64,000 nt of DNA from Fuscovulum ytuae (GCF_029953595.1 NZ_CP124535.1:1768001-1832000); one strand, 5' to 3'. Counted from the stretch's first letter, positions 25,105-34,934 are shown. Program-made: numbers and translations. Notes: generated from the letters alone by a model not told the origin.

Positions 25105-25514
25105 GCCTCCGCCTCCTCTTGATGCGCCACCAGCATCGCGCGCACCCGATCGGGCCAACGCGCGGGCCGCCCCTCGGGCGTGATCCAGACCAGAACCAAC
25201 CGCGCCACAAGGCGCATTGCACCGCCACAACGCGCCTCAAGCCGGATCGTCACGGATGACCCACCGACCCGCTCCACGACCAAGAGCCAATCCAGCACTT
25301 CGCCAAGACGCGAGGGCGCGCGGAAATCCGTCTCCACCCGCGCCGTTGGCACGCCGATCCCGTCATCCATCATCGCATGGTAGGAATAGCCCACCACTTC
25401 GCGGAAGAAATTCTCGCAGACCGAATTCGTCATCTCGAAATAGCGGGGATAAAAGACGATCCCCGCCGGGTCGCAATGGTTGAACTCGATGCGGATGCTG
25501 CGGGCATAGCTCAT
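25101..25514 (-). CDS. Hotdog-fold acyl-CoA thioesterase (4-hydroxybenzoyl-CoA thioesterase-like)
   Basis: 137 residues. The family hallmark [20 protein letters not shown] (about 9-28) carries the catalytic Asp in HCDPAGIVF, as in 4-hydroxybenzoyl-CoA thioesterase and YbgC. It overlaps both neighbours by 4 bp (acyl-CoA dehydrogenase upstream, RidA-like downstream). In an aromatic acyl-CoA pathway such an enzyme usually releases CoA from dead-end thioesters; the exact substrate is unknown. Confidence 0.9.
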   Translation of the reverse strand: MSYARSIRIEFNHCDPAGIVFYPRYFEMTNSVCENFFREVVGYSYHAMMDDGIGVPTARVETDFRAPSRLGEVLDWLLVVERVGGSSVTIRLEARCGGAMRLVARLVLVWITPEGRPARWPDRVRAMLVAHQEEAEA

Positions 25515-26647
25515 CCCAGCACGCTCCGCGCGATGACCACGCGCTGCACATCCGACGCGCCTTCATAGATGCGCAAGGCCCGGATCTCGCGGTACAGGCT
25601 TTCCACCACCGATCCGTGGCGCACCCCATCCCCGCCATGCAATTGAACAGCCATATCAATCACCTCCTGCGCGGCCTCGGTGGCGTAAAGCTTGGCCATC
25701 GCCGCCTCGCGCGTGACCCGCGCCGCGCCATTGTCCTTTGTCCAGGCCGCGCGATAGACCAGCAGCGCCGCCGCGTCGATCTTCACCGCCATATCGGCCA
25801 GATGGCCCTGCACCATCTGCAGCCCCGCCAGCGGCTCCCCCTGAATCCGCCGCGCCTTCACCCGCGCCAGCGCCTCATCCAGCGCCCGCCGCGCAAAGCC
25901 CAGCGCCGCCGCCCCCACGGTAGAGCGGAACACATCCAAGACGGACATGGCGATCTTGAACCCCTCGCCCGGTGCGCCGATCAGCGCCTCTTCCGGCAAA
26001 ACCATCCCCCGCATCCGCAAAGTGGCCAAAGGATGGGGCGCGATCACTTCCAACCGCTCCACCGTCTCTAGCCCAGCCGCATCAGCGGGCATCAGAAAGG
26101 CCGAAAGCCCCTTGGCCCCCGGCGCCTCACCCGTCCGGGCAAAAAGCACATGGATATCCGCGATCCCACCATTTGAAATCCAGGTCTTCTCCCCTTCGAT
26201 CAGCCAACCGCCCTGCACCCGGGTCGCCGTGGTGGCCGTCGCCGCCACATCCGACCCCGATCCCGGCTCGGTCAGGGCAAAAGCCGCAATCGCCGCCCCC
26301 GTCCGCGTCTTCTCCAGCCATGCCTTTTGCGCGGGCGTGCCAAACAGGCTCACCGCCCCCATCCCCAGCCCCTGCATGGCAAAGGCGAAATCGGCCAAAC
26401 CATCATGCCGCGCCAATGTCTCGCGGATCAGACACAGCGTGCGGACATCCAGCCGCTCCCCTTCCCCGGCCCCGGAATGCCGCAGCCAGCCGCCCGCCCC
26501 CAGCATCGCCACCAGCGCGCGGCAGGCCGCATCCACATCACCATGATCCACCGGCAGATGCGCGGCGCACCACGTCTCAAGCGCCGCTGCCAGTTCGCGA
26601 TGCCGCGCCTCGAAAAAAGGCCAGTCCAGAAAGCTTCTATCGCTCAT
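25511..26647 (-). CDS. Acyl-CoA dehydrogenase
   Basis: 378 residues from the ATG at 26647. FAD/acyl-CoA motifs: [55 protein letters not shown], and the C-terminal [22 protein letters not shown] with the catalytic Glu in YEGAS. It sits between the GC-rich hairpin/repeat module and the thioesterase (4-bp overlap). In the proposed pathway it would oxidise the saturated ring-derived CoA ester; related dehydrogenases also work in branched-chain degradation, so substrate is inferred only from context. Confidence 0.93.
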   Translation of the reverse strand: MSDRSFLDWPFFEARHRELAAALETWCAAHLPVDHGDVDAACRALVAMLGAGGWLRHSGAGEGERLDVRTLCLIRETLARHDGLADFAFAMQGLGMGAVSLFGTPAQKAWLEKTRTGAAIAAFALTEPGSGSDVAATATTATRVQGGWLIEGEKTWISNGGIADIHVLFARTGEAPGAKGLSAFLMPADAAGLETVERLEVIAPHPLATLRMRGMVLPEEALIGAPGEGFKIAMSVLDVFRSTVGAAALGFARRALDEALARVKARRIQGEPLAGLQMVQGHLADMAVKIDAAALLVYRAAWTKDNGAARVTREAAMAKLYATEAAQEVIDMAVQLHGGDGVRHGSVVESLYREIRALRIYEGASDVQRVVIARSVLG

Positions 26648-26703
26648 GTCACCTTCATCTCGCTGCAATCCCCCGATCTGAACCCCATCTCGCGCCGTGC
26701 TGG

Positions 26704-26821
26704 CTTCATCTTTGCAAAAATACTCATCTTACGCCCTCTCCGCCCACGCGACGCCACAAGGAACCGGTCAACGCCAACACCAAACCGGGGGGGTGCGGGG
26801 GGGACGGCACGTCCCCCCCGC
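26704..26821 (-). repeat. 22-bp element copy c with GC-rich hairpin
   Basis: In the 179-bp gap between enoyl-CoA hydratase and acyl-CoA dehydrogenase. Read on the minus strand: 5 bp after the hydratase stop comes a perfect 11-bp stem (26795-26805 with 26811-26821, arms containing seven consecutive G or C, loop of 5). After about 70 bp the 22-bp element follows (26704-26725; GAGTATTTTTG then CAAAGATGAAG, one change from copy b). The order stop codon, hairpin, element is the same as at 46458-46555. Confidence 0.75.
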
Positions 26822-26826
26822 CGACC

Positions 26827-27639
26827 TCAATCCCCTTGAAACACCGGGGTCTCCTTGGCGACGAAGGCACGGTAGGCCCGTTCGAAATCGCGGGTCTGCA
26901 TGCAGATCGCCTGCGCCTGCGCCTCGGCCTCGATGGCCTGATCCAGCCCCATGTTCCATTCCTGATTTAACTGGGTCTTCGTCATGCCATGGGCGAAAGT
27001 CGGCCCCGCTGCCAGACTGCGTGCAAGCTCCATCGCCGCCGCCTCCAGCGCCTCAGGGGCATGCAGCGCGTTCCAGAAACCCCATCTTTCGCCTTCCTCC
27101 GCCCGCATCACCCGGCCCGTATACAACAGTTCCGCCGCCCGCCCCTGCCCGATGATGCGCGGCAGCATCGCGCAAGCCCCCATGTCGCAACCCGCAAGGC
27201 CGACGCGGGTGAAAAGAAAGGCGCATTTCGCCCCATGGCTGGCCAGCCGCAGGTCGGACGCCATCGCCATGATCGCCCCCGCCCCCACACAGACGCCATC
27301 CACCGCCGCAATGACAGGCTTGCCGCAGCCGATCATCGCCTTGACCAGATCACCGGTCATCCGGGTGAAGGCCAGCAACTCCTTCATCTCCAGGCCCACC
27401 AGCGGGCCGATGATGTCATGTACATCGCCCCCGGAACAGAAATTCCCCCCGTTTGACGCGATCACCACCACATCCACATCCGTGGCATAGGGCAAGGCAC
27501 GAAAGGTGTCGCGCAACTCGGCATAGGACTCGAAGGTCAGGGGGTTCTTCCGTTCCGGTCGATTCAGCCGGATCACAGCGACCCGCTCCACCACCTCCCA
27601 CAGGAAATGTTCGGGCCGCAGCCCCGCCATCGCGCCCAT
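26827..27639 (-). CDS. Enoyl-CoA hydratase/isomerase family protein
   Basis: 270 residues from the ATG at 27639, which overlaps the MarR stop (TGATG); a GTG one codon earlier is possible. Crotonase fold: [21 protein letters not shown], then the oxyanion-hole segments [16 protein letters not shown] and [23 protein letters not shown], and [19 protein letters not shown] Gly-Cys-Asp replaces the usual catalytic Glu region (GLxPexGg), so the reaction may differ from simple hydration. It is grouped with the ring monooxygenase/reductase operon. Such crotonases often take part in ring hydrolysis or hydration of non-aromatic CoA esters. Confidence 0.9.
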   Translation of the reverse strand: MGAMAGLRPEHFLWEVVERVAVIRLNRPERKNPLTFESYAELRDTFRALPYATDVDVVVIASNGGNFCSGGDVHDIIGPLVGLEMKELLAFTRMTGDLVKAMIGCGKPVIAAVDGVCVGAGAIMAMASDLRLASHGAKCAFLFTRVGLAGCDMGACAMLPRIIGQGRAAELLYTGRVMRAEEGERWGFWNALHAPEALEAAAMELARSLAAGPTFAHGMTKTQLNQEWNMGLDQAIEAEAQAQAICMQTRDFERAYRAFVAKETPVFQGD

Positions 27640-28070
27640 CACGCCCCCATCCGTTTCAAAATATCCGTCAGCGCATCCAAATCGGCCTCAGAAAGCCCGC
27701 CGAAGATCCGCGCCACCTCTGCCACATGCCCTTCGGCCAGCCCTTCGAACTGCTGAAGCCCCGCCGCCGTCAGCGCGACGAACACCGTCCGTCGATCGTT
27801 CTCCGAAGGCGTCCGCCGCACCAGACCATCGGCTTCCAGCCGATCCACCACCGTGGTGGCATTCCCGTTCGAAACCAGCAGCATGCGGGACAACTCGCTC
27901 ATCGTCACGCCGTCGCGCCTGCGATAGAGCGCGGCCATCACGTCGAAACGCGGCAGGGTCGTGCCATGTTTCACCCGCAGGAATTCGCGCAACTCGCCCT
28001 CTGCCGCGCGGGTGACGCCCAGCAGGCGGATCCACATCTTCAACCGCCGCTTGGAAAGGGTATCGCTCAC
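27639..28070 (-). CDS. MarR-family transcriptional regulator (first)
   Basis: 143 residues from a GTG at 28070 that overlaps the SDR stop (GTGA). Winged helix-turn-helix: [63 protein letters not shown], with the wing DRR motif typical of MarR repressors. It is embedded in the operon encoding the 2-aminobenzoyl-CoA monooxygenase/reductase, so it is probably an aryl-CoA-responsive repressor of that operon. The 18-bp palindrome at 31158-31175 is the best candidate operator. Confidence 0.93.
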   Translation of the reverse strand: MSDTLSKRRLKMWIRLLGVTRAAEGELREFLRVKHGTTLPRFDVMAALYRRRDGVTMSELSRMLLVSNGNATTVVDRLEADGLVRRTPSENDRRTVFVALTAAGLQQFEGLAEGHVAEVARIFGGLSEADLDALTDILKRMGA

Positions 28071-28810
28071 ACCTCGCCCCCCGAAATCACGATCCCCTGC
28101 CCGTTCACGCCAGCCGCGCCATCCGAACACAGCCACAGCGCCGCCGAGGTCACCTCATCGGGCCGATAAAGCCGCCCTTGCGGGGACATTCCCTCCAGCG
28201 CCGCGCGCGCCTCTGCCGTCGTCCGGCCTGTCTTTTCCGAAATCACCCGGATCGAGGTTTCCGTCATCTCGGTCTCCAGAAAGCCGGGGCAGATCGCATT
28301 GGCCGTCACCGGCCCCTTCGCCACCTCAAGCGCGACCGACCGCACCAGCCCCATCACCCCATGTTTCGCCGCCGCATAGGGCGCGACCTTGGCATAGCCC
28401 TTCACCCCGGCGGTCGAGGCCACGGCAATCAACCGACCCCAGCCGTCGAACTGCCGCAGCCCTTCGCGAAAGGTCAGGAACACCCCCGTCAGGTTCACCG
28501 CGATCATCGCATTCCATTGCGCGAGGCTTGTCTTGGCCAGCACGGCGCTATCCGCCGCGCCCGCATTGGCCACCACCACATCCACCCGCCCCGCCTGCGC
28601 GAAAAGCGCCTGAACCGATGCCTCATCCGTCACATCGCAGGGCAGCGCCCGGATCGCCCCATGCCGTGCCGCGACCGTCGCCAGCGCATCGGCCCGCCGC
28701 CCGCAGATCACCACCTCTGCCGCGCCCGCCAGCGCAAAGCCCAAGGCAAGGTCCGCCCCCGCGCCCGACCCGCCACCCGTGACCAGAACCCGCCGCCCCT
28801 CCACGCTCAT
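28067..28810 (-). CDS. Short-chain dehydrogenase/reductase
   Basis: 247 residues. Classical SDR: cofactor motif [30 protein letters not shown], catalytic Ser in [19 protein letters not shown] active site, and [12 protein letters not shown]. It overlaps the preceding monooxygenase/reductase stop by 4 bp and the MarR start by 4 bp. A 3-hydroxyacyl-CoA or ring-alcohol dehydrogenase role in the same catabolic route is likely; the basic cofactor-binding CGRRAD after strand 2 is compatible with NADP(H) or NAD(H). Confidence 0.93.
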   Translation of the reverse strand: MSVEGRRVLVTGGGSGAGADLALGFALAGAAEVVICGRRADALATVAARHGAIRALPCDVTDEASVQALFAQAGRVDVVVANAGAADSAVLAKTSLAQWNAMIAVNLTGVFLTFREGLRQFDGWGRLIAVASTAGVKGYAKVAPYAAAKHGVMGLVRSVALEVAKGPVTANAICPGFLETEMTETSIRVISEKTGRTTAEARAALEGMSPQGRLYRPDEVTSAALWLCSDGAAGVNGQGIVISGGEV

Positions 28811-31092
28811 GCCCGGATCACCTCTGCCGCCTTCTCGCGCAAACGCCGCATCTGGTCGCGCCCCGCCAGATAGGGTAGCGGCCATTCCGTCGCAGCATCG
28901 CCCATGGCAACAGCGGCGTGCAATGTCCAATAGGGATTGGCCAGATGCGGCCGCGCAAGGCAAACCAGATCGGCCCGCCCCGCCAAGAGGATGGAATTCA
29001 CATGGTCCGGTTCGGTGATGTTCCCCACCGCCATCGTGGCCAGCCCCGCCTCATTGCGGATGCGGTCCGAAAACGGCGTCTGGAACATCCGCCCATAAAC
29101 AGGCCTTGCATCAACCGAGGTCTGGCCCGCACTCACGTCGATGATATCCGCCCCCGCCTGCGCGAACAGGCCCGCGATCTTTACCGCCTCATCCGGTGTG
29201 ACGCCCTCATCCCCCACCCAATCCGTGGCCGAGATGCGGACCGACAGGGGCTTTTCCTCGCCCCAAGCCGCCCGCATCGCCCGCAGCACCTCCAAGGGCC
29301 AGCGCATGCGGTTCTCCAACGAACCACCATAGCCATCCGTCCGCCTGTTCGATTTCGGGCTAATGAAAGACGACAGCAGATAGCCATGCGCTGCATGCAG
29401 TTCGATCATGTCAAACCCCGCGCGCTTTGCCATCTGGGTTGCCGCCACGAATTCCGCCGTCACCGCCTCCATATCGCCCCGCGTCATCTCACGTGGGATG
29501 GCGTTGCGGGGCGACCACGGCAGGGACGATGGCCCGATGATCTCCCAATTCCCGGCAGGCAGGGGGGCATCCCCGTCTTCCCAACCGACCTGAGTCGATG
29601 CCTTCCGCCCTGCATGGCCGATCTGGCAGCAGATCTTCGCCTCCGTCTCGGCATGCACAAAATCGACGATCCGCTTCCACGCCGCCTCATGTTCCGGCGC
29701 ATAGAGCCCCGGGCAACCCGGCGTGATGCGGCCTTGCGCCGAGGTGCAGGTCATCTCTGTGTAAACCAGCCCCGCGCCGCCCTTGGCGCGCTCACCGTAA
29801 TGGACAAGATGCCAATCGGTCGGGCAGCCCTCCACCGCCTTGTATTGCGCCATGGGCGACACCACGACCCGGTTCTTCAGCGCCATATCCCGCAAGCGAT
29901 AGGGGGCGAACATCGGCGCGCGGCCTTCCTCACCGCCTGCCTGACGCTGAAACCAATCTTCCGCCCGCCGCAGCCACGCCGGATCACGCAGCCGCAGGTT
30001 TTCATGGCTGATCCGCTGGCTGCGCGTCAGCAGCGAATAAGCGAATTGTTCGGGCGGCAGGTCCAGATACCTCTCCACCTGCTCAAACCATTCCAGCGAA
30101 TTGCGCGCCGCCGATTGCAGGCGCAGCACCTCCACCCGCCGCTCCTCCTGATAACGGGCAAAGGCCGCCTCTAGCGTCGGTTCCGAATGCAGATATTCGG
30201 CCAGCGCGATGGCGCTATCAAAGGCCAGCCGCGTCCCCGACCCGATGGAAAAATGCCCCGTCGCCGCCGCATCCCCCATCAAGACCACGTTTTCATGATA
30301 CCACGTCCCGCAGATCACGCGGGGGAAGTTCATCCACACCGCCGACCCACGCAGATGCGCGGCATTCGACATCAGGTCATGCCCGCCAAGATGCCGTTCA
30401 AAGATCCGGCGGCAGGTTTCCACCGTCTCTTCCTTGGACATATCGGCAAAGCCCCACCTGTCCCATGTCTCTTGCGCGCATTCCACGATGAAGGTCGCGG
30501 TCTGGTCGTCGAATTGATAGGCATGCGCCCAGACCCAGCCATGCGCCGTCTTCTCAAAGATGAAGGTGAAGGCGTCGTCAAATTTCTGATGCGTGCCCAG
30601 CCAAACGAACTTGCACAGGCGCATGTCGATATCGGGCTGGAACACCGCCTCATATTCCCGCCGCACCGCCGAATTGATCCCGTCCGAGGCGACGACCAGA
30701 TCGTAATCCCGCCGATAGTCTTCGGCCGTCTTGAACTCCGTTTCAAAGCGCAGATCGACGCCCAATTCCCGCGCCCGCGCCTGCAACAGGATCAACATCT
30801 GCTTCCTGCCGATCCCCGCAAAGCCATGCCCGCCCGACACGGTGCGCACGCCGTCATGCACCACGGCGATATCGTCCCAATAGGCGAAATGATCGCGGAT
30901 CGCCTGGGTCGAGACAGGATCGTTCCGCGCCATCCGCCCCAGCGCGTCATCCGACAGAACCACGCCCCATCCGAAGGTGTCATTGGCGCGGTTCCGCTCC
31001 AGCACCGTCACCTCATGCCCCGGATCGCGCAGCTTCATCGAGATGGCGAAGTAAAGCCCGGCAGGGCCACCCCCAAGGCAGAGAATCTTCAT
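28807..31092 (-). CDS. 2-aminobenzoyl-CoA monooxygenase/reductase-like two-domain flavoprotein
   Basis: 761 residues from the ATG at 31092. The N-terminal half (1-390) is an aromatic-ring FAD monooxygenase ([54 protein letters not shown]). The C-terminal half (about 395-761) is an old-yellow-enzyme reductase ([46 protein letters not shown]). This fusion is known from the aerobic anthranilate pathway of Azoarcus evansii, where it hydroxylates and reduces 2-aminobenzoyl-CoA to a non-aromatic amino-oxo-cyclohexene ester. Salicylyl-CoA 5-hydroxylase fusions are the closest alternative. It is first in a seven-gene minus-strand operon and divergent from three beta-oxidation genes. Confidence 0.88.
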   Translation of the reverse strand: MKILCLGGGPAGLYFAISMKLRDPGHEVTVLERNRANDTFGWGVVLSDDALGRMARNDPVSTQAIRDHFAYWDDIAVVHDGVRTVSGGHGFAGIGRKQMLILLQARARELGVDLRFETEFKTAEDYRRDYDLVVASDGINSAVRREYEAVFQPDIDMRLCKFVWLGTHQKFDDAFTFIFEKTAHGWVWAHAYQFDDQTATFIVECAQETWDRWGFADMSKEETVETCRRIFERHLGGHDLMSNAAHLRGSAVWMNFPRVICGTWYHENVVLMGDAAATGHFSIGSGTRLAFDSAIALAEYLHSEPTLEAAFARYQEERRVEVLRLQSAARNSLEWFEQVERYLDLPPEQFAYSLLTRSQRISHENLRLRDPAWLRRAEDWFQRQAGGEEGRAPMFAPYRLRDMALKNRVVVSPMAQYKAVEGCPTDWHLVHYGERAKGGAGLVYTEMTCTSAQGRITPGCPGLYAPEHEAAWKRIVDFVHAETEAKICCQIGHAGRKASTQVGWEDGDAPLPAGNWEIIGPSSLPWSPRNAIPREMTRGDMEAVTAEFVAATQMAKRAGFDMIELHAAHGYLLSSFISPKSNRRTDGYGGSLENRMRWPLEVLRAMRAAWGEEKPLSVRISATDWVGDEGVTPDEAVKIAGLFAQAGADIIDVSAGQTSVDARPVYGRMFQTPFSDRIRNEAGLATMAVGNITEPDHVNSILLAGRADLVCLARPHLANPYWTLHAAVAMGDAATEWPLPYLAGRDQMRRLREKAAEVIRA

Positions 31093-31157
31093 CGACCGAC
31101 ATCCCCTTTTCGGCGCAATCCGCGCCTTTGCAACAAAGGCTGACATCCCCCCGTAAC

Positions 31158-31192
31158 AATTTCAAGCTTGAAATTTTTGGGCTTGAAATTTT
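31158..31192. promoter_or_regulatory. MarR-type operator palindrome between divergent operons
   Basis: A perfect 18-bp palindrome AATTTCAAGCTTGAAATT (31158-31175), followed 15 bp on by a second half-site CTTGAAATTTT (31182-31192). It lies in the 124-bp gap between the monooxygenase/reductase (minus) and the enoyl-CoA hydratase (plus), so it can serve both promoters. Palindromes of this size and AT-content are typical for MarR dimers, and a MarR gene lies in the minus operon. No other sequence in the gap stands out. Confidence 0.7.
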
Positions 31193-31216
31193 GTCGCAGC
31201 CCGCGAAGATGCCCGC

Positions 31217-31984
31217 ATGGACCTGTTGATCGAACGCCAAAATGGCTGGGCGCAGCTGACCTTGAACCGTCCCGCGCAGAAGAACGCGCTGAACACCGCG
31301 CTTCTGGGGGCGGTGGCGGCTGCCTTGTCGGAGATGGCCGCCGATCCTGCGATCCGCGCGGTGATGGTGACAGGGGCCGGGGGCCATTTCGCCGCCGGGG
31401 CAGATATTGGCGAAATCGAACACAAGACCGCCGCCGAAGGGTCCATTGATCCAAGAAAAACGCATTGGGCCGCGATCCGTGCCTTTCCCAAACCGCTCAT
31501 CGCGGCGGTCGAGGGGTTTGCTCTGGGTGGCGGCTTTGAACTGGCGCTGATGGCCGATCTGATGGTGCTAGGCCCGACCGCCCGCCTTGGCTTGCCGGAA
31601 ACCAACCTTGGCCTCATCCCCGGCGCGGGCGGGGGGCAGCGCCTGATGGCGCTGGCGGGTCGGGCGCGGGCCATGCGCATGGTGCTGATGGGCGAGGTGA
31701 TCGATGCCCGCACCGCCCATGACTGGGGCATCGCATCTTACCTGATTACTGACGAAGCGCCCGCTGCGTGCCCACAGTTTGCGGCACAAATCGCGGCACA
31801 AATCTCTGAACGTGCGCCGCTGGCCCTGATGGCCGCCAAAGCCGCAGTTCTGGCGGGCGAAGCGCGCAGCCTTGCCTTGGCCGAGGAGCGCCAAGCCTTT
31901 GAAAGGCTTCTCGATTCAGCGGATAAATCCATCGGCATCGCAGCCTTCCGCGCCCGAACCAAGGCGGAGTTTACGGGAAAATGA
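31217..31984 (+). CDS. Enoyl-CoA hydratase (PaaF-like)
   Basis: 255 residues of the crotonase family: LTLNRPAQKNALNTALLGAV, oxyanion segments TGAGGHFAAGADIGEI and AAVEGFALGGGFELALMADLMV, and LPETNLGLIPGAGGGQRL with the two catalytic Glu regions intact, unlike the other hydratase of this locus. First gene of a three-gene plus-strand operon (hydratase, dehydrogenase, thiolase) with 4-bp overlaps, the standard terminal part of a beta-oxidation route such as phenylacetate or ring-opened benzoyl-CoA products. Confidence 0.94.
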   Translation: MDLLIERQNGWAQLTLNRPAQKNALNTALLGAVAAALSEMAADPAIRAVMVTGAGGHFAAGADIGEIEHKTAAEGSIDPRKTHWAAIRAFPKPLIAAVEGFALGGGFELALMADLMVLGPTARLGLPETNLGLIPGAGGGQRLMALAGRARAMRMVLMGEVIDARTAHDWGIASYLITDEAPAACPQFAAQIAAQISERAPLALMAAKAAVLAGEARSLALAEERQAFERLLDSADKSIGIAAFRARTKAEFTGK

Positions 31985-33093
31985 CCATCGGGATCATAGG
32001 CTTGGGTGCCATGGGCCTTGGCATCGCGCAAGTCTTTGCGCAGGCTGGATTTTCCGTCCGCGCGACCGATGCCAACGCGGACACCCGCGCCTCTGCCCCC
32101 ACCCGCCTTGCCGATGCTCTGGCCGCCCGCGTGGCCAAGGGTGCGCTGACCGAAGCCGATAAAACCGCGATCCTTCAAAGGCTTGTGATCCTCAATCGGA
32201 TCGAAGACATCCCCCCCGCCGATCTGGTGATCGAGGCGGTTCTGGAGCGGGCCGAGGTGAAGCATCAGGTCTTTTCCCTTCTCGAACAGGGACTTGCCCC
32301 TGATGCCGTGCTGGCCAGCAATACCTCGTCCCTGTCGATCACAGCCCTGGCCAAAGGGCTGCGCCACCCCGAGCGTCTGGTCGGTTTACACTTCTTCAAC
32401 CCGGCCCCGGTAATGCGTCTGGTGGAACTGATCCCCCATGCCGGAACCTCCACCGATGCCCTGAACACCGCCCGCAGCTTGACCGAACGCGCAGGAAAAA
32501 CCGTTATCCAATGCGCCGACCGCCCGGGTTTCATCGTCAACCGCTGCGCCCGCCCCTTTTACGGAGAGGCGTTGGCAATGCTGGAAGAGGGGCGGACCGC
32601 AGGCGAGGTCGACGCCGCGATGATGGCGGCGGGCTATCGCCTTGGCCCCTTCGCGCTGATTGATCTGATCGGGGCCGACATCAACCTTGCCGCCACCGAA
32701 GGCCTTGCCGCCGCGATGGGAAACCATCCGCGTTATCACGTCTTTGATGCGCTGAAGGCCCAAGTGGCAAGCGGCTACATTGGGCGTAAGTCATTGAAAG
32801 GTTTCATATTTCCAGAAGACGCGCCACCCCCGCCCAATGATGCCGCAGCCATCGCCCTGCGCATCGAGGCCACCCTCGTGAACGAGGCGGCATGGCTGCT
32901 GGCCGAAGGCGGCACCACTGCCGAAGGGATCGACAGCGCAATGAAACTCGGCCTCAACTTCCCGCGCGGTCCGTTTGAGGCGATGGCCCGCCATGGCCAA
33001 ATGAACATCCTGCAAACCCTTGCAAAGCTGGAAGAAAACGCCCCCCCTCATCTGCGGACCCGCTACATACCCGCCCCCGGACTCATGCCATGA
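31981..33093 (+). CDS. 3-hydroxyacyl-CoA dehydrogenase (PaaH-like)
   Basis: 370 residues. NAD-binding motif IGIIGLGAMGLGIAQVFAQAG; LVIEAVLERAEVKHQVF; LASNTSSLSITALA; the catalytic His-containing GLHFFNPAPVMRLVELI; GFIVNRCARPFYGEAL; and the C-terminal domain repeated (about 180-260 and 285-360), as expected for the single-function enzyme. It is coupled to the hydratase before it and the thiolase after it by ATGA overlaps. Confidence 0.95.
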   Translation: MTIGIIGLGAMGLGIAQVFAQAGFSVRATDANADTRASAPTRLADALAARVAKGALTEADKTAILQRLVILNRIEDIPPADLVIEAVLERAEVKHQVFSLLEQGLAPDAVLASNTSSLSITALAKGLRHPERLVGLHFFNPAPVMRLVELIPHAGTSTDALNTARSLTERAGKTVIQCADRPGFIVNRCARPFYGEALAMLEEGRTAGEVDAAMMAAGYRLGPFALIDLIGADINLAATEGLAAAMGNHPRYHVFDALKAQVASGYIGRKSLKGFIFPEDAPPPPNDAAAIALRIEATLVNEAAWLLAEGGTTAEGIDSAMKLGLNFPRGPFEAMARHGQMNILQTLAKLEENAPPHLRTRYIPAPGLMP

Positions 33094-34265
33094 CCGACGT
33101 CTTCCTCTGCGCCCATCGCCGCACCCCCATTGGCCGCCACGGTGGTGCTCTGGCCATGGTCCGGCCTGATGACATGGCCGCCCATGTGATCGACGGCCTT
33201 CTCGATCTGCATCCCGGTCTTGCGGTGGATGAGGTCATCTTCGGCTGCGCCAATCAGGCGGGCGAGGATAACCGCAACGTCGCGCGCATGGCGGTCTTGC
33301 TGTCACGCCTGCCTGAAACCGTGCCTGCCCTGACGGTGAACCGCCTCTGCGCCAGCGGTCTGGATGCCGTGATCCTTGGCGCGCGGGCCATCCGCGACGG
33401 GGCAGACGTGGTGATCGCAGGCGGCGTGGAAAGCATGACGCGCGCGCCCTTCGTGCTGGGCAAGGCTGAAACAGCCTTTGCGCGTCAGGCGGAAATGCAT
33501 GACACAACAATAGGTTGGCGCTTCATCAACGACCACATCGCCCGCGCGTACGGCACTGACTCGATGCCCGAGACGGCCGAGAATGTCGCCACCGAACATG
33601 GCATCTCGCGCGCCGATCAGGATGCTTTCGCCCTGCGCTCGCAGTCGCGCTACAGCGCCGAATGGCATGCGGCAGATATCCTTCCTGTCACGATCCGAGG
33701 CCGCAAGGGCGACACGCGGGTCACCACAGACGAACATCCCCGCCCGACGACGTTTGAGAAACTGGCCACCCTGCCCACCCCCTTCCGCAGCGATGGCACC
33801 GTCACGGCGGGGAATGCGGCGGGCATCAATGACGGGGCCTCGGCCCTGATCCTTGCCTCTGCGGCCGGGATAAGGCGCCACAGCCTCACCCCCCTCGCCC
33901 GGATCGGCGCGGCGGCCACAGCAGGGGTCGCCCCGCGGATCATGGGCCTGGGCCCTATCGCCGCGGGCGAAAGGCTGATGGCGCGAACGGGGCGAGCACC
34001 TGCGGACCATGACGTGATCGAGGTGAACGAAGCCTTCGCCGCACAGGTTCTGGCCTGCCTGCGCGCATGGCGCATCCCCGATGATGCCGCGCAGGTGAAT
34101 GCCTATGGTGGCGGGATCAGCATGGGCCACCCCTTGGGCATGTCCGGCGCGCGGATCGCCGGAACGGCGGCGAGGCGGCTGGCGGAAACAAGCGGTCGGT
34201 CGGCCCTTGTCGCGCTTTGCGTGGGTGTGGGCCAAGGCGTGGCGCTGGAACTGCTTGCCCTGTAG
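33090..34265 (+). CDS. Thiolase (3-oxoadipyl-CoA/acetyl-CoA acyltransferase type)
   Basis: 391 residues. Active-site Cys87 in VNRLCASGLDAV, GGVESMTRAPFV, GNAAGINDGASALILAS, the His motif NAYGGGISMGHPLGMSGAR and the second Cys in ALCVGVGQGVALEL. Sequence style resembles PcaF/PaaJ 3-oxoadipyl-CoA thiolases. It would cleave the last C6-C7 dicarboxyl- or oxoacyl-CoA into acetyl-CoA plus a shorter acyl-CoA. Last in its operon; a 7-bp GGATGGG/CCCATCC stem (34265-34286) at the stop may be a bidirectional terminator against the convergent MarR gene. Confidence 0.95.
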   Translation: MTDVFLCAHRRTPIGRHGGALAMVRPDDMAAHVIDGLLDLHPGLAVDEVIFGCANQAGEDNRNVARMAVLLSRLPETVPALTVNRLCASGLDAVILGARAIRDGADVVIAGGVESMTRAPFVLGKAETAFARQAEMHDTTIGWRFINDHIARAYGTDSMPETAENVATEHGISRADQDAFALRSQSRYSAEWHAADILPVTIRGRKGDTRVTTDEHPRPTTFEKLATLPTPFRSDGTVTAGNAAGINDGASALILASAAGIRRHSLTPLARIGAAATAGVAPRIMGLGPIAAGERLMARTGRAPADHDVIEVNEAFAAQVLACLRAWRIPDDAAQVNAYGGGISMGHPLGMSGARIAGTAARRLAETSGRSALVALCVGVGQGVALELLAL

Positions 34266-34286
34266 GATGGGAAATATTGCCCATCC
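34265..34286. terminator. Possible bidirectional terminator hairpin
   Basis: GGATGGG-N8-CCCATCC stem with an AT-rich loop (AAATATTG) in the 29-bp gap between the convergent thiolase and MarR genes. There is no T-tract on either side, so function is uncertain. Confidence 0.45.
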
Positions 34287-34294
34287 GACCTAGA

Positions 34295-34849
34295 TCATCC
34301 CCGACGATGCGTCGCCGCAACGCGCGAGATTTCCTCGTAAATCCCCGACAAAAGGTTCAACGTCCGCGTCGCTTCGGCCAGCCGGTCCGAAAACCCCGGC
34401 ACCGTCTGCACCGCCTGTATCAGTAGTCTCCGCCGCACCGCGCCATAGTCATCCGTCACACGGCGGCCCTCTTCTGTCACCTCATAGGTCACACCCGACC
34501 GTCCTGATCCTTTGCGCAATATCAGCCCGGCACTGATCAATTTGCGCAAGGAATATTGGATGTTCGGCACATCGTCCCGGTTGGTCAGCCGCGCAAGGTC
34601 CTTGATGCTTTTCGGTCTCTCGTTCATCCGGATGATGTGGAGAAGCGCATTTTCCGGCCCCGTCGCCGCAAGGTCGCAGACCGAGGCAAGGCATTCCGAT
34701 TGCCAGCGCCCGAATCCCTCAAAGGTCCGCATGAGGGCGAATTCCAACTCCGTCGTGTCGACCTCGACCGCGCTTTCCGCAAGGTGCCAGTGCCAATCAA
34801 GCCCCGGCGTCACGGCATCGTTTTGAGTTTGAACATTTTTCCGCGTCAT
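34295..34849 (-). CDS. MarR-like winged-helix regulator (second)
   Basis: 184 residues. A longer N-terminus than usual is followed by a helical segment (VDTTELEFALMRTFEGFGRWQSECL), then the winged helix (LLHIIRMNERPKSIKDLARLTNRDDVPNIQYSLRKLISAGLILRKGSGRSGVTYEVTEEGRRV). It is divergent from the luciferase-like monooxygenase with 116 bp between them, which contain a promoter-like and inverted-repeat sequence. It is therefore the likely local regulator of the monooxygenase/flavin-reductase pair. Confidence 0.88.
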   Translation of the reverse strand: MTRKNVQTQNDAVTPGLDWHWHLAESAVEVDTTELEFALMRTFEGFGRWQSECLASVCDLAATGPENALLHIIRMNERPKSIKDLARLTNRDDVPNIQYSLRKLISAGLILRKGSGRSGVTYEVTEEGRRVTDDYGAVRRRLLIQAVQTVPGFSDRLAEATRTLNLLSGIYEEISRVAATHRRG

Positions 34850-34892
34850 TGGCTTTCCCCTTCACCGCAATGACCTTCACCGCAGCAGGGCG

Positions 34893-34934
34893 TTGACGCA
34901 AATGGATTTTACGATAGACTTTCAATCATAAAAT
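34893..34934 (+). promoter_or_regulatory. Promoter and inverted repeat before the luciferase-like monooxygenase
   Basis: TTGACG (34893-34898), 16 bp, TAGACT (34915-34920) is a plausible -35/-10 pair. Overlapping it is an inverted repeat ATTTTACGAT (34906-34915), 9 bp, ATCATAAAAT (34925-34934), with one mismatch. This position over the -10 region would suit repression by the divergent MarR-like protein. It differs in sequence from the palindrome at 31158. Confidence 0.55.
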
